64,000 nt of DNA from AC-37 sp036386455 (GTDB lineage: Bacteria > Actinomycetota > Thermoleophilia > Solirubrobacterales > Thermoleophilaceae), in NCBI GenBank assembly GCA_036386455.1, contig DASVVS010000107.1:1-64000 (forward strand), read 5' to 3'. The notes below the pieces were generated by a model that was not told the DNA's origin, did not search any database, and saw only the letters and a list, made by a program, of their open reading frames with translations. Shown piece after piece: positions 1 to 6,711 of this stretch; positions within the stretch are counted from its first letter, which is position 1; every line of letters begins with the position of its first letter. The translations under genes were made by a program, and so were the position numbers.

Positions 1-2
1 CC

Positions 3-1055
3 ATGCTCGAGGAGCTCGTCAGCCAGATCGAGAGCCGCTTCGAGGAGCTCTCGAACCAGATGTCGGACCCGGCCGTGATCTCCGATCGCGAGCGCTATGC
101 CGAGGTCGGCCGCGCCTACCACGCGATCGAGCACGCGCACCAGCTGGCCGTGGAGTACCGCAAGGCGGCGGACGACGCCGCCGGCGCCCGCGAGCTGCTG
201 GCCGACGGCGAGGATCCGGAGCTGCGTGATCTGCTGCGCACCTCGGAGACGCGCCTGGCCGAGCTCGAGGACGAGATCCGGCTCGCGCTCGTGGAGCCCG
301 ACCCGGCCGACGAGAAGGACGTGATCGTGGAGATCCGCGCCGGCACGGGCGGGGAGGAGGCCGGGCTGTTCGCGGGCGACCTGTACGGGATGCTCACGCG
401 CTACGCGGAGCGGCGCGGGTTCAAGACCGAGGCGCTGTCCACGGCCGACGGCGAGTACACCTTCGCGATCCGCGGGCGCGCCGCCTACAGCGTCTTCAAG
501 TACGAGGGCGGCACGCACCGCGTGCAGCGGGTTCCGGAGACCGAGTCGCAGGGGAGGATCCACACCTCCACGGCGACCGTCGCCGTGCTGCCCGAGGCCG
601 AGGAGGTCGACGTGCGGATCGACCCGAACGACCTGCAGATCGACGTCTACCGCTCGTCCGGGCCGGGCGGCCAGTCCGTCAACACGACGGACTCGGCCGT
701 GCGGATCACGCACAAGCCGAGCGGCCTGGTGGTCTCGATGCAGGACGAGAAGTCGCAGCTCCAGAACCGCGAGAAGGCGATGCGCGTGCTGCGCGCGCGG
801 CTCTACGAGCAGGAGCTGGCGGCGCAGCAGGCGGAGCTGTCGGCCGAGCGGCGCTCGCAGGTGGGCAGCGGCGAGCGCTCCGAGAAGGTGCGCACCTACA
901 ACTTCCCGCAGGACCGCGTGACCGACCACCGCGTGAAGCTGACGCGCGGCAACCTGCCCGCGATCCTCGCGGGCGAGCTCGACGAGATCACCGGCGCGCT
1001 CGAGGCCGACGAGAAGCGGCGCAAGCTCGAGTCGGGCTCGCTCGTGACGGGCTGA
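3..1055 (+). CDS. prfA: Peptide chain release factor 1
   Basis: This 350-residue protein terminates translation at UAA and UAG codons in the ribosomal A site. The peptidyl-hydrolysis GGQ motif is at residues 222-224, inside the segment SSGPGGQSVNTTDSAV. The codon-recognition tripeptide is P-E-T (residues 178-180), which fits the P-x-T signature of RF1 and not the SPF of RF2. The N-terminal sequence MLEELVSQIESRFEEL is typical of the family, so the gene appears complete although the window begins two bases before the ATG. It is followed after 7 bases by prmC, whose product methylates the GGQ glutamine, so the two are probably cotranscribed. Confidence 0.97.
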   Translation: MLEELVSQIESRFEELSNQMSDPAVISDRERYAEVGRAYHAIEHAHQLAVEYRKAADDAAGARELLADGEDPELRDLLRTSETRLAELEDEIRLALVEPDPADEKDVIVEIRAGTGGEEAGLFAGDLYGMLTRYAERRGFKTEALSTADGEYTFAIRGRAAYSVFKYEGGTHRVQRVPETESQGRIHTSTATVAVLPEAEEVDVRIDPNDLQIDVYRSSGPGGQSVNTTDSAVRITHKPSGLVVSMQDEKSQLQNREKAMRVLRARLYEQELAAQQAELSAERRSQVGSGERSEKVRTYNFPQDRVTDHRVKLTRGNLPAILAGELDEITGALEADEKRRKLESGSLVTG

Positions 1056-1062
1056 GCCGGCA

Positions 1063-1878
1063 GTGGCGGTCGCGGTAGGGACCGTTCGCGATGCGGTGGT
1101 CTCCGCCGCGGACGCTCTCGCCATGGCGGGCTGCGACACGCCGCGGCTCGACGCGGAGCTGCTGGTGGCCCGGGCGCTCGGTGTCGACCGGGAGCGGCTG
1201 CACATGGAGCCCGGCGGCGTGGTGGAGGCTCCGGCCGCGCGGCTCGTCGGGGAGCTCGTGCGGCGGCGCTTGGCGCGCGAGCCGGTCGCCTACATCCTCG
1301 GCCGCCGCGGCTTTCGCCGGATCGAGCTGGACGTGGACGGGCGCGTGCTGATCCCGCGCCCAGAGACCGAGCTGCTGGTGGAGGTGGCGCTGGAACTGCC
1401 CGCCGGGTCGCGCGTGCACGACGTCGGGACCGGCTCGGGCGCCGTGGCGCTGGCGCTGGCGGACGAGCGGCCGGACCTGGTGGTGAGCGCGTCCGACGCG
1501 TCGCCGGCGGCCGTGGAGGTGGCCCGGGGGAACGCGGCACGGCTCGGCCTCGACGTGCCGGTCGAGCGCGCGGAGGGCCTGCCGGACGTGGCCCGCTCGG
1601 CGGATCTCGTGGTGGCGAACCTGCCGTACGTGACCGAGGCGGAGTGGGAGGGGCTGGCGCCGGAGATCGTGCGCTACGAGCCGCGCTTCGCGCTCGTCAG
1701 CGGGGCCGACGGGCTCGACGCCATCCGCGCGCTGGTCGCGCAGGCGCCGCCGGGTCTCCGAGTGGCGCTCGAGCACGCGCCTTCGCAGGCGGCGGCGGTC
1801 GGGGGGATGCTCGCGGAGCCTCGGACGCTCGTGGACCTCGCCGGGCGCGAGCGGGTCACCATGGGGCGGATTCCGTGA
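1063..1878 (+). CDS. prmC: Release factor glutamine N5-methyltransferase
   Basis: This 271-residue SAM-dependent methyltransferase modifies the GGQ glutamine of release factors. A helical N-terminal substrate-recognition domain covers about residues 1-90. It is followed by LIPRPETE (around 96-103), the SAM-binding HDVGTGSGAVAL (119-130) and the catalytic-site tetrapeptide. That tetrapeptide reads NLPY (186-189) instead of the family-typical NPPY, so the first proline is replaced by leucine. The start is a GTG 7 bases after the prfA stop. Position directly after prfA is the usual bacterial arrangement. Function is inferred from family motifs and context and is well supported; the effect of the NLPY variant is unknown. 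Confidence 0.94.
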   Translation: MAVAVGTVRDAVVSAADALAMAGCDTPRLDAELLVARALGVDRERLHMEPGGVVEAPAARLVGELVRRRLAREPVAYILGRRGFRRIELDVDGRVLIPRPETELLVEVALELPAGSRVHDVGTGSGAVALALADERPDLVVSASDASPAAVEVARGNAARLGLDVPVERAEGLPDVARSADLVVANLPYVTEAEWEGLAPEIVRYEPRFALVSGADGLDAIRALVAQAPPGLRVALEHAPSQAAAVGGMLAEPRTLVDLAGRERVTMGRIP

Positions 1879-1924
1879 GGTGGGCCCTCTTACACTCGCT
1901 ATTCGAGCGAAATACGGCCCACCT
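1878..1924. repeat. Nested palindrome (CTAT-loop element, copy 1)
   Basis: The perfect 9-base arms AGGTGGGCC (1878-1886) and GGCCCACCT (1916-1924) enclose an inner stem TCGCT/AGCGA (1896-1900 and 1906-1910). The left inner flank reads TTACAC followed by a CTAT-containing centre, which resembles the element at 40104-40143. It fills the gap between prmC and sua5 and ends about 16 bases before the sua5 start, so it could act in RNA as an intercistronic hairpin. Membership of one family with the other three copies is inference from shared architecture. Confidence 0.6.
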
Positions 1925-1939
1925 CGGCTTGGGGGCTCG

Positions 1940-2548
1940 ATGACCCCCGAGGACGTCGAGCGCTTCGAGCGCGCGCTCGCCGCGGGCGGCGTCGGCCTGT
2001 TTCCCGCCGACACCGTCTACGGCCTCGCGGCCGACGCCGAGTCCGAGACGGGCGTGCGGCGCCTCTACGAGATCAAGGGGCGGCCCCAGGAGCGCCCGGC
2101 GGCGGTGATGTTCTTCGACCCCGAGCCTGCGTTCGCCGCGCTGGACGGGATCGGCCCGCGTACGCGCGGCGCGCTGTCGAAGCTGCTGCCCGGCCCGGTC
2201 ACGGCCGTGATCCCGAACCCGCGCCGGCTGTATCCGCTCGCGTGCGGGCCCGCGCCGGAGCGGCTCGGCATCCGCATCCCGGGCCTGCGCCCGGGGCTCG
2301 AGGCCATGCTCGCGATCCGCCGGCCGGTGCTCCAGTCGAGCGCGAATCCGACCGGCGGGGCCGACCCGCGCCGGCTCGCCGACGTCGATCCGGCGGTGCG
2401 GGCGGCCGCCGGCGCCGAGCTGGACGGGGGAGAGTTGCCCGGCACGCCCTCGACGGTCGTGGACCTCACGACGTACGAGGAATCCGGCGATCACCGGGTG
2501 CTGCGCGCGGGTGCGGTGTCCGCGGAGGTGCTGGCGGACCTGCTTTGA
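1940..2548 (+). CDS. sua5: Threonylcarbamoyl-AMP synthase, Sua5/YrdC/YwlC family
   Basis: This 202-residue protein should make threonylcarbamoyl-AMP from threonine, bicarbonate and ATP for t6A modification of tRNAs at position 37. The YrdC-domain signatures are visible: FPADTVYGLAADA near the N-terminus, IKGRPQERP (the K-x-R-P nucleotide-binding region), LPGPVTAVI, and the S-x-N motif in QSSANPTGG. It has only the YrdC domain and no C-terminal Sua5 domain. The ATG at 1940 is chosen because GGGGG lies 5 bases upstream and because family members start just before such a segment. An in-frame start at 1880 would place the palindrome at 1878-1924 inside the gene. Confidence 0.93.
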   Translation: MTPEDVERFERALAAGGVGLFPADTVYGLAADAESETGVRRLYEIKGRPQERPAAVMFFDPEPAFAALDGIGPRTRGALSKLLPGPVTAVIPNPRRLYPLACGPAPERLGIRIPGLRPGLEAMLAIRRPVLQSSANPTGGADPRRLADVDPAVRAAAGAELDGGELPGTPSTVVDLTTYEESGDHRVLRAGAVSAEVLADLL

Positions 2549-2554
2549 GCCTGC

Positions 2555-2575
2555 GAGGGGCGAAAATCGGCCCTC
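2555..2575 (+). terminator. Possible hairpin terminator after sua5
   Basis: GAGGG (2555-2559) pairs with CCCTC (2571-2575), and a short inner CG/CG pairing closes an A-rich loop. It begins 7 bases after the sua5 stop. No T-run follows, only a C-rich tract, so intrinsic termination is uncertain. Confidence 0.3.
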
Positions 2576-2649
2576 CCCCACTGGGCGGGAAATTGCGCTC
2601 GAACAAGTTTCGTCACGCGCTTGGCCGGAAACATCGTGCTTAATCAACA

Positions 2650-2747
2650 GCGGCTCCAGCCCCTGGGAAGGCCGCCGGTAATCATCCGGCGCTAGTGGGG
2701 CCGCAGAGGGAGAGAGAAAGAGGTCTTGGTGCGCGGCCCAGTCCGCG
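2650..2747 (+). promoter_or_regulatory. Structured 5' leader upstream of the HD-GYP gene
   Basis: The 265-base gap between sua5 and the HD-GYP gene holds nested structure. An outer stem GCGGC/GCCGC (2650-2654 and 2700-2704) extends into CCC/GGG. It encloses a perfect 6-bp hairpin CGCCGG/CCGGCG (2673-2678 and 2686-2691) with loop TAATCAT. A second hairpin CGCGG/CCGCG (2732-2736 and 2743-2747) follows, about 65 bases before the start codon. The stretch GGGAAGG...CCGGT...TCCGG...GCTAG resembles the core of cobalamin riboswitches. However, I cannot find the other conserved boxes, and I see no c-di-GMP riboswitch consensus. Best described as a candidate cis-regulatory RNA of unknown class. Confidence 0.35.
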
Positions 2748-2813
2748 ATTCCTAGACGACTGTTCGAGTTTTCGCCCGGGCGATTGCGGTGATCGTTCGT
2801 GAGGCAAGGGACT

Positions 2814-3887
2814 ATGCCAAGGCGAGGCCAACAGCGACGGTTTGACCAGCCCTCCACCGGGGCCGTAGCGGCCCCTGCCCGCGAGAGCGGATACGCGGCG
2901 CTCGTGCTCGAGCGGCTCGCCAAGCAGATATGCCGGATCGCGGGCGTCGAGGTCTCCTGCATCGTCGTGCGCGACCGCCGCGACCCGCGCCTGCTGATCT
3001 CCGCCGCCGCCCACGGCCTCCCCTGGGACGCACTCGGCTGCCGCTTCGGCACCGACGAGAGTCCCGTCGGCCACGTTCTCGCCACGGGCGAGCCGGTCCT
3101 GACCGACGACTTCGCCGAGTTCGTGAAGCCGCTCGACGCACCCGCCGGCGGCGGCTGCGCGGGCGCCGCCGTGCCGGTGCGCTGGAACGGCCAGGTCGAC
3201 GCCGCGCTGGTGGCCGGCTCGTGCGACCCGAACCGCTCGTTCGGCGAGGACGAGCTGCTGCTCCTGGCCGAGCTGGCCGATCTCGCCGCCGCGGCGCTCG
3301 AGCACTCTGAGGACCGGCGCCAGTTCGACGACCTGATGAAGGCCCACGTGGAGGCGCTCGCCGCGGCGATGGACATGCGCGACCGCCGCACCGCCGAGCA
3401 CTCCGAGGACGTGGTCCGCCTCGCCTGCGCCGTCGGGCGGCTGCTCGGCCTGGAGGCGGCCTCGCTCGTGGAGCTCGAGTTCGCGGCCCGCCTGCACGAC
3501 GTCGGCAAGATCCGCGTGCCGGACGCGGTCCTGCACAAGCCGGGCCCGCTCGACGAGGACGAGTACGAGACGATCAAGTGCCACGCGGCCTGGGGCTGCG
3601 AGACGCTGTCGGCGATCCCCGGGCTCGAGGCCGTGGCCACCGTGGTGCGCTTCCACCACGAACGCTGGGACGGCGCCGGCTACCCCGACAACCTCTCGGG
3701 CGCGCGGATCCCGCTCGCGAGCCGGATCATCTGCGCCTGCGACGCCTACGCCGCGATGACCGCCGACCGCCCGTACCGCGACGCGATGGGCGAGGACGAG
3801 GCGCTCGCGGAGGTCTGCAGCAAGGCGGGAACGCAGTTCGACCCGGCGGTGGTCGACGCGCTCGCCGAGGTCATCGGCACCGCCTGA
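2814..3887 (+). CDS. GAF domain / HD-GYP domain protein
   Basis: This 357-residue cytoplasmic signalling protein is probably a cyclic di-GMP phosphodiesterase. A GAF-type sensor domain covers about residues 25-165. A complete HD-GYP domain follows: an upstream metal-site histidine in AEHSE (about 196), HDVGK (228-232) and HHERWDGAGYP (281-291), then DAYAAMTADRPYR. All expected metal ligands appear present, so activity is likely. The ATG at 2814 is preferred because GCAAGGG lies just upstream; a GTG at 2799 is an alternative. It stands alone between sua5 and glyA, is preceded by a structured leader and is followed by a strong terminator, so it is probably a single-gene unit. Confidence 0.9.
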   Translation: MPRRGQQRRFDQPSTGAVAAPARESGYAALVLERLAKQICRIAGVEVSCIVVRDRRDPRLLISAAAHGLPWDALGCRFGTDESPVGHVLATGEPVLTDDFAEFVKPLDAPAGGGCAGAAVPVRWNGQVDAALVAGSCDPNRSFGEDELLLLAELADLAAAALEHSEDRRQFDDLMKAHVEALAAAMDMRDRRTAEHSEDVVRLACAVGRLLGLEAASLVELEFAARLHDVGKIRVPDAVLHKPGPLDEDEYETIKCHAAWGCETLSAIPGLEAVATVVRFHHERWDGAGYPDNLSGARIPLASRIICACDAYAAMTADRPYRDAMGEDEALAEVCSKAGTQFDPAVVDALAEVIGTA

Positions 3888-3902
3888 CGAACCTTCCCCA
3901 CA

Positions 3903-3945
3903 GGCGCCGGCGCTCACCCCCTCGGAGCGCCGGCGCCGCTCTTTA
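3903..3945 (+). terminator. Intrinsic terminator after the HD-GYP gene
   Basis: A perfect 12-bp inverted repeat, GGCGCCGGCGCT (3903-3914) with AGCGCCGGCGCC (3926-3937), has an 11-base loop and is followed by GCTCTTTA. It lies 16 bases after the stop codon, isolating this gene from glyA. Confidence 0.75.
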
Positions 3946-4001
3946 CGCGATTAGCGCCATCGGACGGAGGCCGCCGCGTCCTTCGGCTCCGAGGCCGTTG
4001 G

Positions 4002-4007
4002 TACGGT
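4002..4007 (+). promoter_or_regulatory. Putative -10 element of a leaderless glyA promoter
   Basis: TACGGT (TANNNT type) lies exactly 6 bases before the glyA ATG, and no ribosome binding site is present in between. The same hexamer and spacing occur before the gene starting at 58442. This suggests transcription beginning at the start codon. Confidence 0.45.
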
Positions 4008-4013
4008 GATCCC

Positions 4014-5294
4014 ATGACCGATCTGCCGCCCGACTTCCAGACCCGGCCGGTCTCCGAGGTCGACCCCGAGATCGCGCAGGTGCTCGAGGACGAGCTGCGC
4101 CGTCAGGACGCGACGCTCGAGATGATCGCGTCGGAGAACTTCGTGCCCCAGGCCGTGCTCGACTGCCAGGGCTCGGTGCTCACGAACAAGTACGCCGAGG
4201 GCTACCCCGGCAAGCGCTACTACGGCGGCTGCGAGCACGTGGACGTGGCCGAGAGGCTCGCGATCGAGCGGGCCAAGTCGCTGTTCGGCGCCGAGCACGC
4301 GAACGTGCAGCCGCACGCGGGCGCGCAGGCCAACAACGCCGTCTACCACGCGCTGCTCGACCCGGGCGACAGGGTGCTCGGGATGAAGCTGGACCACGGC
4401 GGCCACCTGAGCCACGGCATGAAGATCAACGTGTCGGGCAAGCTCTACGACTTCGCCACCTACGGCGTGCGCGAGAGCGACTCGCGGCTCGACATGGAGG
4501 ACGTCGCGCGCGCGGCGGCCGAGCACCGGCCCAAGCTGATCGTGGCGGGCTGGTCGGCGTATCCGCGCCAGCTCGACTTCGAGGCGTTCCGGGCGATCGC
4601 CGACGAGGCCGGCGCCTACCTGATGGTCGACATGGCCCACTTCGCCGGGCTCGTCGCGGCGGGGCTGCACCCGAGCCCGGTGCCGCACGCGGACGTGGTC
4701 ACCACCACCGTCCACAAGACGCTCGCCGGCCCGCGCAGCGGGATGATCCTGTGCCGCGAGGAGTACGCCAAGAAGATCAACTCGGCGGTGTTCCCCGGCC
4801 AGCAGGGCGGCCCGTTGATGCACGCGGTGGCGGCCAAGGCGGTGGCGCTGCGGATCGCGGCCAGCGCAACGTTCCGCGAGCGGCAGCAGCGCACGGTCGC
4901 CGGCGCCCAGCGGGTTGCGGAGGAGCTGCTCGCGGCCGGCGTCAACGTCCTGACCGGCGGGACCGACGTTCACCTCGTGCTCGCCGACCTGCGCGACTCC
5001 GACCTCGACGGTCAGCAGGCCGAGGACCGCCTGCACGAGGTCGGGATCACCGTCAACCGCAACGCGGTCCCGTTCGACCCGCGCCCGCCGGCCGTCTCGT
5101 CCGGCCTGCGCGTGGGAACGCCGGCGCTCGCCACGCGGGGCTTCGGCGACGACGAGTTCACCGAGGTCGGGCGGATCATCGGCGAGGCGCTCACGTCGCA
5201 GTGGAGCGACGACCTGCGCGCCGAGCTCGCCGAGCGCACGCGCGCTCTGGCCGAGCGCCACCCGCTCTACCCGCAGCTGCTCCAGACGGTCTGA
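4014..5294 (+). CDS. glyA: Serine hydroxymethyltransferase
   Basis: This 426-residue PLP enzyme converts serine and tetrahydrofolate to glycine and methylene-tetrahydrofolate, feeding one-carbon metabolism. Family hallmarks are MIASENFVPQAVL near the N-terminus, YAEGYPGKRYYGGCEHVD (about 60-77), VDMAHFAGLVAAG (205-217) and the PLP-lysine segment VVTTTVHKTLAGPRSG with K235. The canonical segment reads THKTLRGPR, so the arginine after the lysine motif is alanine here. The start is fixed by the ATG and by the TACGGT hexamer 6 bases upstream. The gene sits between sua5 and wecA as in Streptomyces, although other genes have been added in between. Confidence 0.96.
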   Translation: MTDLPPDFQTRPVSEVDPEIAQVLEDELRRQDATLEMIASENFVPQAVLDCQGSVLTNKYAEGYPGKRYYGGCEHVDVAERLAIERAKSLFGAEHANVQPHAGAQANNAVYHALLDPGDRVLGMKLDHGGHLSHGMKINVSGKLYDFATYGVRESDSRLDMEDVARAAAEHRPKLIVAGWSAYPRQLDFEAFRAIADEAGAYLMVDMAHFAGLVAAGLHPSPVPHADVVTTTVHKTLAGPRSGMILCREEYAKKINSAVFPGQQGGPLMHAVAAKAVALRIAASATFRERQQRTVAGAQRVAEELLAAGVNVLTGGTDVHLVLADLRDSDLDGQQAEDRLHEVGITVNRNAVPFDPRPPAVSSGLRVGTPALATRGFGDDEFTEVGRIIGEALTSQWSDDLRAELAERTRALAERHPLYPQLLQTV

Positions 5295-5926
5295 CGGCGC
5301 TCTTCGAGCTCGACCGCGTGACCGCCTCGCGTGCGGGCGGGACGGTGCTCCGCGAGGTGAGCCTCGGGATCGACCCGGGGGTGACCGGCCTGCTCGGCCC
5401 GTCGGGATCCGGCAAGTCGTCGCTCCTGCGCCTGCTGAACCGGCTGGCCGACCCCGACAGCGGCACCGTGCGGTTCCAGGGCGACGACGTGCGCGGCCTC
5501 GACGTGCGCGAGCTGCGCCGCCGCGCGTGCATGGTCCCGCAGCTCCCCGCGCCGCTGCCGGGCACGGTCGCCGACAACGTGCGCTACGGCCCCTCGCTGT
5601 GCGGGCGGACCGCCGACGTGGAGCGCGCGCTCGAGCTGTCGGGTCTCACCCGGCTCTACGCGGACCGCGAGGCCGACCAGCTCTCGGTGGGCGAGCAGCA
5701 GCGGGTGATGCTCGCGCGGGCGCTGGCGCTCGAGCCGGACGCGCTGCTGCTCGACGAGCCGACCTCGGCGCTCGACGACTACACCAAGCGCGGCGTCGAG
5801 CGGACGCTCGCCGAGCTGGCGGAGCGGAGCGGGCTCTCGATGGTGCTCGTCACGCACGAGCGCGGGCAGGCCGAGCGTCTCTGCAGGCGGATCGTGGAGC
5901 TCGAGGACGGGAGGATCGCCAGGTGA
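5291..5926 (+). CDS. ABC transporter ATP-binding protein, FetA/YbbL type
   Basis: This is a roughly 211-residue nucleotide-binding subunit. It shows Walker A GPSGSGKSS (about 36-44), the Q-loop in CMVPQLPAPLPGTV, signature LSVGEQQR, Walker B ALLLDEPTS and the H-loop LVTHE. With the membrane protein that follows it matches the FetAB (YbbLM) pair, implicated in iron homeostasis in E. coli; the substrate here is unknown. The start is awkward. The first beta strand LFELDRVTAS needs a start before 5318, and the only candidate close to the glyA stop is CTG at 5291, overlapping that stop as CTGA. GTG at 5318 would delete the first strand. Confidence 0.85.
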   Translation: MTALFELDRVTASRAGGTVLREVSLGIDPGVTGLLGPSGSGKSSLLRLLNRLADPDSGTVRFQGDDVRGLDVRELRRRACMVPQLPAPLPGTVADNVRYGPSLCGRTADVERALELSGLTRLYADREADQLSVGEQQRVMLARALALEPDALLLDEPTSALDDYTKRGVERTLAELAERSGLSMVLVTHERGQAERLCRRIVELEDGRIAR

Positions 5927-6702
5927 GCGTCGAGATCTCGCTGCTGGAGGTGGCCGCCTCGCTCGTGCTCGTCGTCCTCGCGGCGGGAGTGTCGTACTGG
6001 CGCGGGGCGAACCTCGAGCAGGACCTCGGGATCGCGGTGCTGCGCTCCTTCCTCCAGCTCACCGCGGTCGGCTACGTGATCCAGGCGATCTTCGACTCGG
6101 ACTCGCTGCTGCTGGTCGTGGCGCTGCTGGCGGTGATGGTCGGCTTCGGCTCGTGGACCGCGCGCAGCCGCGCGAGCGAGGTGCCGGGAGCGCTCGGGCC
6201 GATCGCGCTCGGGCTGTCGGTGGCGGCGCTCGTCACGCTCGGCCTGGTGCTGGCGCTGGGGGTGTTCGAGGCCAAGCCGCGCTACCTGGTGCCGGTGGGC
6301 GGAATGGTGATCGGCAACGCGATGACGGCCGCGGCGGTCTCGCTCAACCGGCTGGCCGACGAGGTGCGCTCGGCGCGGCTCCAGATCGAGGCCACGCTGT
6401 CGCTCGGCGCCACCTCGGCCGAGGCCGCGCGGGGGATGGTCACGCGCAGCCTGCGCTCGGGGATGATCTCCCTGGTCGACTCGACCAAGACGACCGGCGT
6501 CGTGTTCTTCCCCGGCACGATGGTCGGGATGCTGCTGGCGGGCGCTGACCCGATCGACGCGGTCCGCCTGCAGCTGATCCTCCTGTGGACGCTGATGGGC
6601 AGCGTGGCGATGTCGGCGGTCATCGCCACCACGTTCGGCTACCGCGGCTTCTTCACGCCCGCCCACCAGCTCAAGGAGCTGCCGCCGAAGCGGGAGGCGT
6701 AG
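5923..6702 (+). CDS. ABC transporter permease, FetB/YbbM (UPF0014) family
   Basis: This 259-residue integral membrane protein has about seven hydrophobic segments. UPF0014 features include VLRSFLQLTAVGYVIQAIF, the GGMVIGNAMTAAAVSLNRL loop and the FFPGTMVGMLLAGADP segment before the last helices. It pairs with the ATPase just upstream, and its GTG start overlaps that gene's stop (GTGA), so translation is coupled. A purine-rich site GGACGGGAGG lies upstream of the start. A role in metal export or iron homeostasis is known for the E. coli pair and is only inferred here. The gene converges on the 764-residue unknown gene, with 9 bases between the stops. Confidence 0.85.
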   Translation: MSVEISLLEVAASLVLVVLAAGVSYWRGANLEQDLGIAVLRSFLQLTAVGYVIQAIFDSDSLLLVVALLAVMVGFGSWTARSRASEVPGALGPIALGLSVAALVTLGLVLALGVFEAKPRYLVPVGGMVIGNAMTAAAVSLNRLADEVRSARLQIEATLSLGATSAEAARGMVTRSLRSGMISLVDSTKTTGVVFFPGTMVGMLLAGADPIDAVRLQLILLWTLMGSVAMSAVIATTFGYRGFFTPAHQLKELPPKREA

Positions 6703-6711
6703 CCCGCCGGG

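Noticed and set aside
2650..2747. Calling the HD-GYP leader a cobalamin or c-di-GMP riboswitch
   Set aside because: Only a short core resembles the cobalamin class; the other conserved boxes are not found and the downstream gene is not B12-related. No GEMM consensus is visible.
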